64,000 nucleotides of DNA from Azonexus sp. (GTDB lineage Bacteria > Pseudomonadota > Gammaproteobacteria > Burkholderiales > Rhodocyclaceae): the NCBI RefSeq assembly GCF_030824335.1, contig NZ_JAVBXX010000004.1, positions 1-64,000 of the forward strand, given 5' to 3'. Made by a program: the position numbers and the translations under genes. Below are positions 1-9,182 of this stretch, in pieces. The notes beneath the pieces were generated by a model, which searched no databases, had not been told where the DNA came from, and saw only the letters and a program-made list of their open reading frames with translations. Each line of letters opens with the position of its first letter. Within the stretch, counting starts at the first letter, position 1.

Positions 1-153
1 GCCGCCGGCGCCGACTTGGCTTCTGGATTTCCATCGAAAGTGTCCACCATCGTTTTTAAGGGGACACGATCTTCGCGGTCTAGCGCGTCAATTTACAGAT
101 GAGTTTGCCGGGCGCTTACTCACAAAGTGCTTGCCAAGATAAATGGCCGGCGT

Positions 154-175
154 AAAAAAGCCGCCCGCAGGCGGC
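154..175 (-). terminator. Intrinsic terminator after mscL
   Basis: On the minus strand a GCCGCC/GGCGGC hairpin with a 4-nt loop (160-175) is followed by six U residues (159-154). It lies 24 bp past the mscL stop codon. Nothing else in positions 1-150 could be supported as a gene. Confidence 0.85.
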
Positions 176-198
176 CTCCAGAAACGCGTAGCGGGTAC

Positions 199-627
199 TT
201 ACTTTTTCAGCGCATCGCGAATTTCACGCAACAGCACGACATCTTCCGGCGTCGGTGGCGCGGCTTCCGGAGCCGGTGCTGCATCTTCCTTGCGCAGGCG
301 GTTCATCTGCTTGACGATCATGAAAATAATGAAAGCCAGAATCACGAAATTGAGCAGAATGGTCAGGAAGGAACCGTAGGCAAACACGGGAATACCGGCT
401 TTCTTTAATTCCGCCAGCGCGCTCAGATTGGCCGGATTGTCACCCAGCACGACAAACAGATTGGAGAAATCGAGCTTGCCAACAATAATGCTGACCAGCG
501 GCATGATCAGGTCGCCGACGATGGAATCGACAATCTTGCCGAACGCCGCACCGATGATGACGCCAACTGCGAGGTCCATGGCGTTGCCCTTGACGGCAAA
601 TTCCTTGAATTCCTGGAGCATTCCCAT
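199..627 (-). CDS. mscL: Large-conductance mechanosensitive channel MscL
   Basis: A 142-residue inner-membrane channel that opens under membrane tension to release solutes during hypo-osmotic shock. The N-terminus [20 protein letters not shown] is the typical MscL amphipathic helix. TM1 (about 15-45) has the pore-lining [16 protein letters not shown] segment. TM2 (about 85-110) is followed by a charged cytoplasmic helix beginning [10 protein letters not shown]. Length matches the family. The start is supported by AAGGAAACAGC just upstream of the ATG. It stands alone, with a strong terminator behind it, and lies outside the inserted block. Confidence 0.97.
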   Translation of the reverse strand: MGMLQEFKEFAVKGNAMDLAVGVIIGAAFGKIVDSIVGDLIMPLVSIIVGKLDFSNLFVVLGDNPANLSALAELKKAGIPVFAYGSFLTILLNFVILAFIIFMIVKQMNRLRKEDAAPAPEAAPPTPEDVVLLREIRDALKK

Positions 628-712
628 GCTGTTTCCTTTTTGAAAGTTATTGGACGAACGAATTATTCGGTCTGGCAGGAAAAGGCGTCAAGCCAATTTC
701 CGGCATGAGGCC

Positions 713-756
713 GTCAACACAAACCTTTGACCAGACAATCAGCAGCGGCCTGCAGC
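713..756. repeat. 44-bp direct repeat, left copy
   Basis: It matches 17608-17651 at 40 of 44 bases in the same orientation. The two copies bracket the 16.9-kb glycan/RTX/protease block. Similarity ends sharply on both sides. Confidence 0.75.
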
Positions 757-776
757 ACGGCTGAAGCAGCAGACAT
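713..776 (-). pseudogene. Remnant of an aminotransferase 3' end (island edge)
   Basis: Read on the minus strand this stretch encodes AVLQAAADCLVKGLC and a stop. That is nearly the last 15 residues of the intact aminotransferase at 17609-18769, which end TLQAAADRLVKGLC. At DNA level 713-756 matches 17608-17651 at 40 of 44 positions. Similarity stops abruptly upstream of this. It is too short to work and looks like a relic left by insertion of the intervening block, or of a lost paralogous gene. Confidence 0.7.
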
Positions 777-815
777 TAGCACGCTAAACACCCGTTACCG
801 AACGCCATACCGGCA

Positions 816-3800
816 TCAGCCGAAACCGCAATCAATCATAAATTGCTTGCTCCGCTGTGAATATGGTGCGGTTACCGCTGCCCAGGCAGCGAGAAACCCC
901 GCGTCATCGCTCAGATCTTTTGATCCCCATGGATGGGGGTAGAGAGCGAAAGCCTGGGCCTCCGTATCAGGGCTGACATTCGACAAATACCGCTCTGCAT
1001 TTCCAGTAAAAACGATATTCGGCCGGATGAGCGTAACCATCTCGGGATGCAGGAATCTAGTACGCAAACAGATCACCCGCGTAAACACTGCGCTGAGGTG
1101 GCTCAGCATCATCCGAAAAAAACTGTCTCCGAACAACAGCACGGTCTTGTCTACCTGCGCTTCAGGATTAAACACGATGTCCACCATGCCATCGTTGAAG
1201 CCGCCAGGGCTACGGAATCGTATTTTTGGCCAGTCGGGCTCCAATAGCAGCCCCTCCTGAAACAGCGGCGGATCGAACTTGCTCCCCAAGTCTCCCTGCC
1301 AGCGCTGCAGCCGCACGATCCGCGAACCGATCCGTTCCAGCGCGCCATCCGCTTCCATTCCGATCGCCTGCAGCATGATCCGCAGGACCGCCAATGAGCC
1401 ATGATCGGTCATATGGGTATCAAGCGGCAAAAAAGGGCTTTTTGTCTCCAGTTTCAATTGGTCGGCGGGCCAGAGCACATGGGGGCAGAGCCTGGGGTTG
1501 AGGCACGCCATATAGGCGTCGCCCAGCCGATGCAAGGGGGTGAAGGGAAAGTCATCACTCAGCACCGATTGCTTGTCTGGAAAAATGACGTGCAAATAAT
1601 TAAAGTTTGCATTGCGTGCGAGCACGACACGGCTAGCGATATTGTCGCTAAAGGCAGCCAGTGACTCCGCTGAAGGAGTGAGCTCACCGGTTGCGAACCT
1701 CAACACGCCGTGGTTGCCACCGATAAGGAAGGCAACATTGTTCCGCGTAAGTAATACGTCGCCCTCGGTCCTCCAGCCAAGGCCGGCAGAAAATTTTTCC
1801 GTCAGCGCCTGCAGGACAGCCAGGATACCGCTCCAGGAGGGCATACCGAGCGGCCCCTGCTCCACTGCATGTGCCGGCAAATCCAGGCGGATCGCACCGG
1901 GGAGGCTCGGCAACTGCGTGGCGATCCGGGTGAATCGTGGCGTCTCGCCCCGGCTACGGATCGCCGCTTCCGTAGCGCTCTCCCAATCAAATACAGGTTG
2001 AACGCACCAGAAATCAGGCGAAGTCGTAAAAAGTTGACTGAGTTGCGCTGACAGATCGGCACCACCTGCCGACACGACAACCGGCAGACAACTGGCCAGC
2101 GGATATTGTCGCAGTACCTCCGCCAGCGCTAACTGACCTGGACCACGATCGATCGGAATCAGTACCAGCCCAGCCTCTGCCAATTTTGCCTGCCCCGTGG
2201 CCCCAAGTGTTTGCATCAATACATCAAGCCACACTGAACGCCCGGTCATGAGTACAGGTTTGCCAGCCCAGCCACGAATCTGCCGCGCCAAGGCGACCAG
2301 ATCGGCCTCGACCGTCGCCACGGCACGATCATAGGCGCTATTGGCGTCCAGACCATCGAACAACAATCCGTTCAAAAGCAAGTAACCGACTTGTGAGGGA
2401 TGCGAAGAAGTATCGATGAACAGGCGTCGCACGTCATGCATTGGCCGACGCAGCAACGGCGACAAGTCAACGATGTCGAGGTCTGACAGGGCTGCGGTGA
2501 TTTCATCATAGTTGAACACGGGGTGGTGATACCGCCCTTCTCCAAGATGTTTTCCAGCCAAGCGATCATGGACCTGGCGAGCAAACAGACACCAGAAAAC
2601 ATAGCGGGCACGCTCACCGAAGCGCTCATGCCATAGAGATAGAGCATCCATACTGCGCTTCAGCATCAGAAGATCATTTTCCATCGTCAGCGCAGCAGGG
2701 GTAATGCCGAGAAAACCATCCTGCAACAGTGGCCCACTACTGGCCGCAACATCGAGGGCGATGCCGTTCCCGAAACGAAAATCCGGCACCAGCAAGGCGA
2801 AATGTCCGGCCCCATCAAGCGCAGAAACGGTTTTTTCGTACAGCGCACCTGACCAGACTGGCGCACCACCAATTCCGAGAATTCTCCCTGCCGGCAGTGA
2901 ACCGGGCACCACACCATCACGTCGATGCCACTGCCATCTAACGCTGTGTGACGGACCAACCACTACGTCTATTGCCTTGGTCTCCTTTGTCATCATTTCA
3001 GACATCCTGCCGAGTTGTATTGGCGTAAAAAAACCATTTTTCAGACAGCCTTCCATTGCGCTTCGCCAGACATCAGTCATTAACCCGCGGCGCTGCCTGC
3101 TCTTGAATAATCGTTCGGCCTCATCCCGGTCACCACAGACAAAGGCCAACTGCAACAGTGGCCAGTCATAGTCACCAGCCACCAAAGGCTCATCTCGCAA
3201 CTCATGCAGAAATTCAACGGCAAGGCCCCGGTCGCGCCTCCGAACTAAATTGATGGCATGTTTATGCAAGATGAGCGTTGTGTTGGCAGAATCGAGTCTT
3301 CGGCCAGCCTTTTTCTCAGCCGACAGCATTGCGACTGCGGCTGCCGAGAAACGGCACGCAGCCTGGGGTTTACCTCTCCGAAGCAACTCACTCCCCGCCC
3401 CAGCCAACGCCACTGGCGAACGATGACGCATCTGGCGTAACTCAAGCTGAAACTGCTCCAGCTGAAATGTTCCATCAAAGATACTGCCGACTGTCGAGGA
3501 CAAAATGCCACAATCGCGCAACATACGCATCACGGAATGTTCGGCAAACCTGACAGGCACATATCGTGCGTCTCCAGCATTTCGAAGGATCATTTCGATG
3601 TGCTGCTGGTCCAGTTTGAATCCTGGGTCACAAAGCAGCCAAGTTGCGGGAGGAGCCCCGACCTCCAGCCATTTGTCATCACAATAAGGAATCCGCTTAC
3701 GATCCTCAATCCAGCGGGGATCAAAACTCGCTCGAGAGAGATCAACGCTGGCCTGCGGATTTAGCGCCAACACACCTGTTGCCCCAAGCTGCCTCGCAAA

Positions 3801-4154
3801 CATCAAGGCACCGTTGCCGCCCATGCTCGCCCCATAGGTCCAGACCTCCTGGTTCCGCGGCAGATTGCGCAGGATAACGTCCAGTGCCAAAGGCATATCT
3901 TGGCTTTGCCACCAGTGATTCCATTTTGGTACGACATGGATTCCGGTGATTCCATTTTTTATGAGAAACGCACGTCCAAACCCTTCAAGACCTGTCACAG
4001 GGCCGGGTCTTGGACCAGGTAGCCGGGGAAAGAATGTGATTACCGTCTGGCGGCTGCCTGAGGCAGCAACCATGATGACCGCCACATCCTCGGTTTCAAA
4101 CAATATGTGCGAGGAGCCGTTCGACTCGGTCAAATTATTAACACGGCAATCCAT
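816..4154 (-). CDS. Multidomain alpha/beta-hydrolase plus SGNH/AlgX-like protein of the glycan cluster
   Basis: A 1112-residue protein with no signal peptide. Residues about 20-230 look like an alpha/beta hydrolase with the nucleophile elbow GASMGG (108-113). A helical, TPR-like stretch follows (about 230-390). Residues about 395-640 resemble an SGNH/GSCFA fold: GPSHS near the start, then DTSSHPSQVGY as a block-V-like D..H. The C-terminal part (about 860-1112) has DTHMTDHG and GDSFF, like the catalytic D-H and GDS blocks of AlgX/AlgJ-type acetyltransferases. I infer a role in acylating or deacylating the glycan made by its neighbours. The gene is last in the minus-strand run, 4 bp after the previous stop. 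The overall architecture is not one I recognise as a named family. Confidence 0.6.
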   Translation of the reverse strand: MDCRVNNLTESNGSSHILFETEDVAVIMVAASGSRQTVITFFPRLPGPRPGPVTGLEGFGRAFLIKNGITGIHVVPKWNHWWQSQDMPLALDVILRNLPRNQEVWTYGASMGGNGALMFARQLGATGVLALNPQASVDLSRASFDPRWIEDRKRIPYCDDKWLEVGAPPATWLLCDPGFKLDQQHIEMILRNAGDARYVPVRFAEHSVMRMLRDCGILSSTVGSIFDGTFQLEQFQLELRQMRHRSPVALAGAGSELLRRGKPQAACRFSAAAVAMLSAEKKAGRRLDSANTTLILHKHAINLVRRRDRGLAVEFLHELRDEPLVAGDYDWPLLQLAFVCGDRDEAERLFKSRQRRGLMTDVWRSAMEGCLKNGFFTPIQLGRMSEMMTKETKAIDVVVGPSHSVRWQWHRRDGVVPGSLPAGRILGIGGAPVWSGALYEKTVSALDGAGHFALLVPDFRFGNGIALDVAASSGPLLQDGFLGITPAALTMENDLLMLKRSMDALSLWHERFGERARYVFWCLFARQVHDRLAGKHLGEGRYHHPVFNYDEITAALSDLDIVDLSPLLRRPMHDVRRLFIDTSSHPSQVGYLLLNGLLFDGLDANSAYDRAVATVEADLVALARQIRGWAGKPVLMTGRSVWLDVLMQTLGATGQAKLAEAGLVLIPIDRGPGQLALAEVLRQYPLASCLPVVVSAGGADLSAQLSQLFTTSPDFWCVQPVFDWESATEAAIRSRGETPRFTRIATQLPSLPGAIRLDLPAHAVEQGPLGMPSWSGILAVLQALTEKFSAGLGWRTEGDVLLTRNNVAFLIGGNHGVLRFATGELTPSAESLAAFSDNIASRVVLARNANFNYLHVIFPDKQSVLSDDFPFTPLHRLGDAYMACLNPRLCPHVLWPADQLKLETKSPFLPLDTHMTDHGSLAVLRIMLQAIGMEADGALERIGSRIVRLQRWQGDLGSKFDPPLFQEGLLLEPDWPKIRFRSPGGFNDGMVDIVFNPEAQVDKTVLLFGDSFFRMMLSHLSAVFTRVICLRTRFLHPEMVTLIRPNIVFTGNAERYLSNVSPDTEAQAFALYPHPWGSKDLSDDAGFLAAWAAVTAPYSQRSKQFMIDCGFG

Positions 4155-4158
4155 AAGA

Positions 4159-6804
4159 TTACCAAATCAAAACGCCCTTATCACAAATCTCCACCCTCTG
4201 CATCCGCCTCTCCTTCATCGCTTGTTCAATCCGCTCATGCATCTTGATGGCCAACGGCTCCGGATTTTCTCTCAGCGGCACATCGGGATCGGGAGCCACC
4301 GCCATGAGTCGCCCTGCCGCACTTGCCGCATGGCCGAACAAACGCTCAACCAGATGTGCCAAAGCACCATCATTTGCCCCGGACTCGGGCGCAAAGGAGC
4401 TGATCGAAAGATCGAGCGTATCTACCAGCGGTTGCAGACAAGAAAGCCGAACCCAGAACATCGTCCCCGCGAAGAAACCTTCGCCCTCGGCCGCCCCAAA
4501 AGCCAACTGGGCGAGCGTGCCCTGATCGTGATAGGGATAATCCTCCAGTCCAAGGTAGTGCGGCTCGGGACCGACCATGTTCAGGTCGGGCAAGGTGCGG
4601 AACGCATCGAGGATGGCTCTTACCCGCTCCTGACTGCCTAGCAGTGCATCAAACGCTTCCTCCCGCCAGAGGTCACCCAATTCTGGGCGCAGTTTCCCCG
4701 CCACGTAATAGCCACGCTTGGTCTGTATCTTCAGAACCGCGTCGTAATCCCTGTCGAGCAGCATGGGCAGAAGATCGGTAAAGGGGCCGATGTCACGCCC
4801 CCGGTTGGCAGCTTGATAGAACACCGCCTCCGGATAAACCTCGCTAACCATGGCCTCGATGCGTCGTGTCCCCCAAGCTGGCATGGTGACAATCAGATCG
4901 AAGGCTTCCGGGATCGCGCGCAGCTTTTCCAGAATTCCGGGGACTAGATCGCGATAATACAGATGCGCGACCACGGCAATGCGCCGGCGGCTTCGTTTCA
5001 GCCGACCACGCACTTTCGCCATGTTGCTATCACGCCGAGCAGATTCGTCAGGAGCCAGGGGGTAATCGCTCAACGGATTCCCATTTTTTGACAGAAGGAA
5101 AGCAGCCGCTGCTGACAGGTGTTCTATTAATTCCTGTTCTGACACCCCTGGCAAAAATTTTTGTGGGGTACGTTTCTCGCTCAGACCGTGGGAAAGGTAA
5201 TGGCTCAGCGGATCGAGTCCCGCTTGTTTTACATCCGGATGCAACTCCAGATAATGCTCTGGATTCAGTACATTACCGATGGAGACCAGTGTTTTTACTC
5301 CATCAGGGCTGGCAATGGTCTCGCGTAGCCACGCCGTAAAGTCTTTGGGGTCTTTCAAACCGCTTTGCCTAAGCAGGCGGAGAGAAACTCGCATCCATTG
5401 AATTTTAGCGACCTCAATCTGACTCTGCTCTGAAGCTGTGGACGTAATTGCGTCCATGACCGGGCGACTGAAATCATGATTTCCCGGTTTAGAGTGACCA
5501 CTAAAGGCTGCCGATTCCGCATAAGCTTGGGCAAGAGGGGAGATAACGTCCCAGAACCCTTTAGCTACAGCCACCGGATCATTGCCATGTGTCTGATAGA
5601 GCCGGTTGATCAGAGCAATTCGATGTTTGAAGGACGCAATGTCAGAGCGGACGCGTGACGATTGCAAATATCCCCCCAAAAAGAAACGACGCAGCCAACA
5701 CGCCCCTTGCAAATAAGTGGCGAAATCGAAATTACCCGCAAGAAAATCACCCAGCGTTGGAAATAAATCGCGAGGTTTGTAAACGGCATCTCCCAGTACT
5801 ACCACGGGCTTGTCGAAATAAAGCGCCTCGAAACCCACAGAGCTATTTACCGTTATCACAACATCCGACATGCTGATCAACTGGGCATTGTGAGGACGGT
5901 CTGATGCAGGTTCGAGCCATATGATCTGTTCTGCCCATTCATTCAGAGCAGCCCTGGCCATAGTTGATGCGAAAGCACTCTGCGAACGATGTTTCGTGGC
6001 CGGGTGGGGACTGATGATCGTAGTGAAACCTGCCTCTGCGAGCTTTGGCACGACATCAAGCACGACATCACTTAATGTTTCATAGGGTGAGAAGCGCAGC
6101 AGGTTTGCATCGTCGAACAACTGTAGCGGCAGGAAAGCTAGTTTTGCTGATCGACTGACCCGTTTGATGAGTTCCCCTGGCAAAGGCTGGAACTGCTGTT
6201 CGTAAGATTGAAGCTCCGAATTCTCCGAATAGGCCAGCAACGCCTCATGACAAGACATTGGCACACCGCCGACGATATCACGCAAATCTGCAATGGAAAG
6301 TTTGGGCACCATTCCGGCGCCGTTGGTGCCATAAGGATCCATTACCAGTGAATCGAGGAAAGGTGGGCGGGTACAGCCAAGTTCCATTGCAATGCGGGTG
6401 ATGGGGCGATCCTGAATAAAACGGGACACCGCACCATTTTCACCCCAGTGGATGATCAGATCGAATGGAAAACGCTGCCAGATTTGTTCAAGGATCAGCA
6501 GGTAATCCTCTGATACATGACCTGTACCAGCCATTAGCTCACGCCAGACAGGCATTCCCTCAGTAGTCCAATTCAGGTTGTAACAATCAAAAATTGCCTC
6601 TTCTTCATCGGTCGACCGAATTAACCGCTCCTTAAGAGGCTCAAGGTATTCCTTGATCTCATTAAGCGTAGCTCGATTTGCAAACAACCTCGTGTCCAGA
6701 TGAGGGTCTGTTACAAGCACGGGCAAGAATCCCTTGGCCACATCACGGAAATAACTCTTTGAATCCCTCAAGGGGTGCGGCTCGACGTACAAAAGAACTT
6801 TCAC
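4159..6804 (-). CDS. Capsule-synthesis-like glycosyltransferase fused to an RgpF (rhamnan synthesis F) domain
   Basis: An 881-residue cytoplasmic protein. The N-terminal half (about 1-430) contains VITVNSSVGFEAL followed by KPVVVLGDAVY (about 310-345), the signature of capsule polysaccharide (KpsC/KpsS-like) transferases. About 515-545 carries a YLELHPDV...HYLSHGLSEKR module. From about 605 to 870 it matches RgpF-type domains: AVVAHLYYRDL, then ANRGRDIGPF, then a conserved FFAGTMFW segment. RgpF family members work in rhamnan/O-antigen chain synthesis. The stop codon overlaps nothing downstream. Upstream it overlaps the next glycosyltransferase by 4 bp (ATGA), which indicates translational coupling. 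Linkage and sugar specificity cannot be read from the sequence. Confidence 0.75.
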   Translation of the reverse strand: MKVLLYVEPHPLRDSKSYFRDVAKGFLPVLVTDPHLDTRLFANRATLNEIKEYLEPLKERLIRSTDEEEAIFDCYNLNWTTEGMPVWRELMAGTGHVSEDYLLILEQIWQRFPFDLIIHWGENGAVSRFIQDRPITRIAMELGCTRPPFLDSLVMDPYGTNGAGMVPKLSIADLRDIVGGVPMSCHEALLAYSENSELQSYEQQFQPLPGELIKRVSRSAKLAFLPLQLFDDANLLRFSPYETLSDVVLDVVPKLAEAGFTTIISPHPATKHRSQSAFASTMARAALNEWAEQIIWLEPASDRPHNAQLISMSDVVITVNSSVGFEALYFDKPVVVLGDAVYKPRDLFPTLGDFLAGNFDFATYLQGACWLRRFFLGGYLQSSRVRSDIASFKHRIALINRLYQTHGNDPVAVAKGFWDVISPLAQAYAESAAFSGHSKPGNHDFSRPVMDAITSTASEQSQIEVAKIQWMRVSLRLLRQSGLKDPKDFTAWLRETIASPDGVKTLVSIGNVLNPEHYLELHPDVKQAGLDPLSHYLSHGLSEKRTPQKFLPGVSEQELIEHLSAAAAFLLSKNGNPLSDYPLAPDESARRDSNMAKVRGRLKRSRRRIAVVAHLYYRDLVPGILEKLRAIPEAFDLIVTMPAWGTRRIEAMVSEVYPEAVFYQAANRGRDIGPFTDLLPMLLDRDYDAVLKIQTKRGYYVAGKLRPELGDLWREEAFDALLGSQERVRAILDAFRTLPDLNMVGPEPHYLGLEDYPYHDQGTLAQLAFGAAEGEGFFAGTMFWVRLSCLQPLVDTLDLSISSFAPESGANDGALAHLVERLFGHAASAAGRLMAVAPDPDVPLRENPEPLAIKMHERIEQAMKERRMQRVEICDKGVLIW

Positions 6805-7850
6805 AGCAGTTCTCCCAGTGTTACAAGCCCGTCCACCGTACAGTTGTCTTTCAAGAAGGAAAAGTTGCGCGCTGCTAATGTCACCTGATCGCTTCTGCCA
6901 AGAGGCTCAGAAAGAGCTTCGTACCAATCATCGAGATTGGCGGCAAGTGTTATGTGATTGCTCCCAATCACCTGCATGTCGGGAATCGGACTGGTGATCA
7001 GCCGGCAACCAGATAGCGCCGCCTCCAGAAACTTTACTCGGGATTTACATTCGTTAAATGCGGTGTTTTCCAGCGGCGCGATGACAGTGCTGCATTTGGA
7101 CATCAGACCCGGCAATTGCAGGTAGTTCACGACAGGCCCCACTGTTACGTTTGGAAGCGATGCAAGGCTCGGGGGTACCTTAACAGGGCCGATGACAAGG
7201 AGTTTCAGCCGGCGATTCTCAGACAGGACGCGATGCAGGACTACCTCAATCACGGGAAAATCGTGATCGTGGCTCTTGGTACCGGCAAAATAGCCGATCA
7301 TGTTCGAATCCCGTGCCAGAAAAGGTGTTCCGATTGACTCTTGAAAAGCGAGTACAGATTCGGGAACGATATTGGGCACCACCATAACCTCTACCCCCGG
7401 GTTGTACTCGCGAGCCCGATCAGCGAGGGACACGGTCGATGTTGTAACCCTATCAAAGCACCGAAGGCCATCGAGGTTACTTGAGAAGGCGGCGATGGCT
7501 CGCTCCGGAGTGAGGGAACCGTTCTTGGCTGCCGAAGATTCCAATGCGAGTTTTTCGTCTCCAAAAATCAAGTCGTCGTAATCTGCAATCAAACACCGCT
7601 TAAGTCGCCTCAGAATGGTGACCGCTTCGCAAAACATGCTCCGGGCCGTATTAGGCCGATGAAAGACGTAAACGTCGTAATCGAAGCATGGTTTTTTATA
7701 AAACTGTTCAGCCGAGTAAACCGCACAGCAGACTCCAGACTTCAGCAGGGTTTCTGCCGGATGATAAGCACGATAACGTACCGATGGGTCGTGCAATGGC
7801 CTATCACCACGCCCTGTTTCCGAGATGAAACAAACCGCTTTAGCTTTCAT
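6801..7850 (-). CDS. Family-1/4-type glycosyltransferase
   Basis: About 349 residues. It starts MKAKAVCFISETGRGDRP, with a GT-B-type C-terminal half: GYFAGTKSHDHDFPVIE, LLVIGPV, and VIAPLENTAFNECKSRVKFLEA, the donor-site region with the ..E..K.LE. pattern. I chose the ATG at 7850 because AGGTGG lies 7 nt upstream. A GTG further out at 7910 would add 20 residues without a ribosome-binding site. The gene overlaps the downstream RgpF fusion gene by 4 bp. It probably adds a sugar to the same surface glycan as its neighbours. The exact family within the GT-B fold is not certain. Confidence 0.8.
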   Translation of the reverse strand: MKAKAVCFISETGRGDRPLHDPSVRYRAYHPAETLLKSGVCCAVYSAEQFYKKPCFDYDVYVFHRPNTARSMFCEAVTILRRLKRCLIADYDDLIFGDEKLALESSAAKNGSLTPERAIAAFSSNLDGLRCFDRVTTSTVSLADRAREYNPGVEVMVVPNIVPESVLAFQESIGTPFLARDSNMIGYFAGTKSHDHDFPVIEVVLHRVLSENRRLKLLVIGPVKVPPSLASLPNVTVGPVVNYLQLPGLMSKCSTVIAPLENTAFNECKSRVKFLEAALSGCRLITSPIPDMQVIGSNHITLAANLDDWYEALSEPLGRSDQVTLAARNFSFLKDNCTVDGLVTLGELL

Positions 7851-7921
7851 GAAATAGCCACCTGCATTAAGTCTTACCAAAATTGATACGCTGCGTATGC
7901 CTGAGAGCACTCAATCATCTG

Positions 7922-7999
7922 CTAAAACTCCAGCCACGCGGGTTGATACCTCTCTTCGACCAGCACGTAGTCCGGCTCCCCGAAGAAGGTAGCGCAGGA
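7922..7999 (-). pseudogene. Short coding relic in the gap between glycosyltransferase and TPR genes
   Basis: Between two in-frame stops the minus strand reads 25 codons of well-formed protein sequence, including FFGEPDYVLVEERYQPAWL, then F and a TAG. The composition looks like the C-terminus of a real protein, but there is no start and the frame is closed upstream. I infer a fragment left after deletion. No family can be assigned. Confidence 0.3.
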
Positions 8000-8035
8000 T
8001 TAATTTAAAACGTGGGTACGATGAGAGCTAAGACC

Positions 8036-9142
8036 CTACTTAGCCTTGCCTGGCTTGACTGGAGCAGTCTTGCTCTCGACAGAACAGGTGGTGTCGCTTC
8101 CTTTCTTGGAACCTTTTGTCTTTCTGGTAGCTGGCTTTGGGACACTGGTCGCCAAAGGTTCCTCAGACCCTAGGTTATTCTGTGTCCCGGACAGTAGCTG
8201 CTCAACGGCCTCCAGGTTCTGGCGAGCAGCAAGGTAATTCGGACGCAGTGCCAAAGCGCGACTCAGCGCTTCGCGCGCCCCATCCGTGTCACCCTTGAGG
8301 CGCAGAAGGTTACCGAGGTTGTTGTGCGTTTCAGGCATGTCAGGTTGCAGCTTAAGCGCCTCCTGGTAGGCGTTGATAGCATCATCAAGCTGCCCTAATC
8401 GTTTGTAGGCGACTCCCAGGTTGATGTAGGCGGGGGCAAATGTCACCTGAAGCCTCAGGGCACGCTTGTGGAAATTGATAGCTTTTTCAAGCTCCCCTCG
8501 GTCCTGAAAGATCATTCCGAGGTCGTTGTAGAAGTCTGCCCGCTCGGGCTCAAGGACGATGGCCTGCTGCACCAAGGCCATGGCGGAGTTGGATTCCTTT
8601 TTTTCGCGCATGACCATACCCAGGCCATGTAGGGCGTCAGGATGGTCTTGATTCAACTGCAGTGCGGCTTGGTAGAGCTTCACCGCCATGTCAAGTTTGC
8701 CCGCCCGATGTTGTTGCATGGCTTGTTGTATCAGTTGTTGAATCGGTTCTGGCATTTCAACCAGAGACTGCAGCTGTTTGATTTTGCCAGCCACCTCATC
8801 GGAGGGCGTCAAGGCATGTGCCTTGCGGTAGCTTTGCAGGGCATCAGCCCATTTTCCCAACTGCTGTTGAGCCAGGCCGACTTGGGCTAACACGGTGGCC
8901 ATGGCAGCGGGGGTTGCCTTGTTCTTGGGCGCGGAAACAGCTTCCCATATCTTGCCCAGTATTTTCAGGGCATCAAGTGGTTTTTCCGTTCGGTTGTAAA
9001 CCATGGCTAGCCCCATGCTGGCAGCTATGTTACCGGGCTGGACTTCCAGAGCCTCACTGTACAGCTTGGTTGCCGCGCCGAAATCGAACTCTTCAAGTTT
9101 TTTGGCGGCTTTTTTTAGCAGGTAAACCAAGTCTTTGGCCAT
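8036..9142 (-). CDS. Tetratricopeptide-repeat protein
   Basis: A 368-residue protein with an N-terminal TPR-like helix pair (about 1-110) and at least five clear TPRs between about 135 and 310. They show the usual spacing, for example YINLGVAYKRLGQLDDAINA and THNNLGNLLRLKGDTDGA. The last 45 residues are lysine-rich and low in complexity. There is no signal peptide. TPR proteins of this type are common among bacterial protein- and polysaccharide-glycosylation genes, where they act as scaffolds or fuse to O-GlcNAc-transferase-like domains. No catalytic domain is present here. The gene lies between glycosyltransferase genes in the same direction. Confidence 0.8.
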   Translation of the reverse strand: MAKDLVYLLKKAAKKLEEFDFGAATKLYSEALEVQPGNIAASMGLAMVYNRTEKPLDALKILGKIWEAVSAPKNKATPAAMATVLAQVGLAQQQLGKWADALQSYRKAHALTPSDEVAGKIKQLQSLVEMPEPIQQLIQQAMQQHRAGKLDMAVKLYQAALQLNQDHPDALHGLGMVMREKKESNSAMALVQQAIVLEPERADFYNDLGMIFQDRGELEKAINFHKRALRLQVTFAPAYINLGVAYKRLGQLDDAINAYQEALKLQPDMPETHNNLGNLLRLKGDTDGAREALSRALALRPNYLAARQNLEAVEQLLSGTQNNLGSEEPLATSVPKPATRKTKGSKKGSDTTCSVESKTAPVKPGKAK

Positions 9143-9182
9143 CGTTTTTTCCTCTCTTGCAATTTTCTAATGAGGGCGTAAT

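Noticed and set aside
40..67. GTGTCC...GGACAC inverted repeat near the left edge, possible insertion-sequence end
   Set aside because: Only 6-bp arms, no transposase reading frame beside it, and the window starts too close to judge.
7290..7330. GTTCGAATCCC string resembling a tRNA T-loop
   Set aside because: It lies inside a well-supported glycosyltransferase gene and no tRNA cloverleaf can be built around it.
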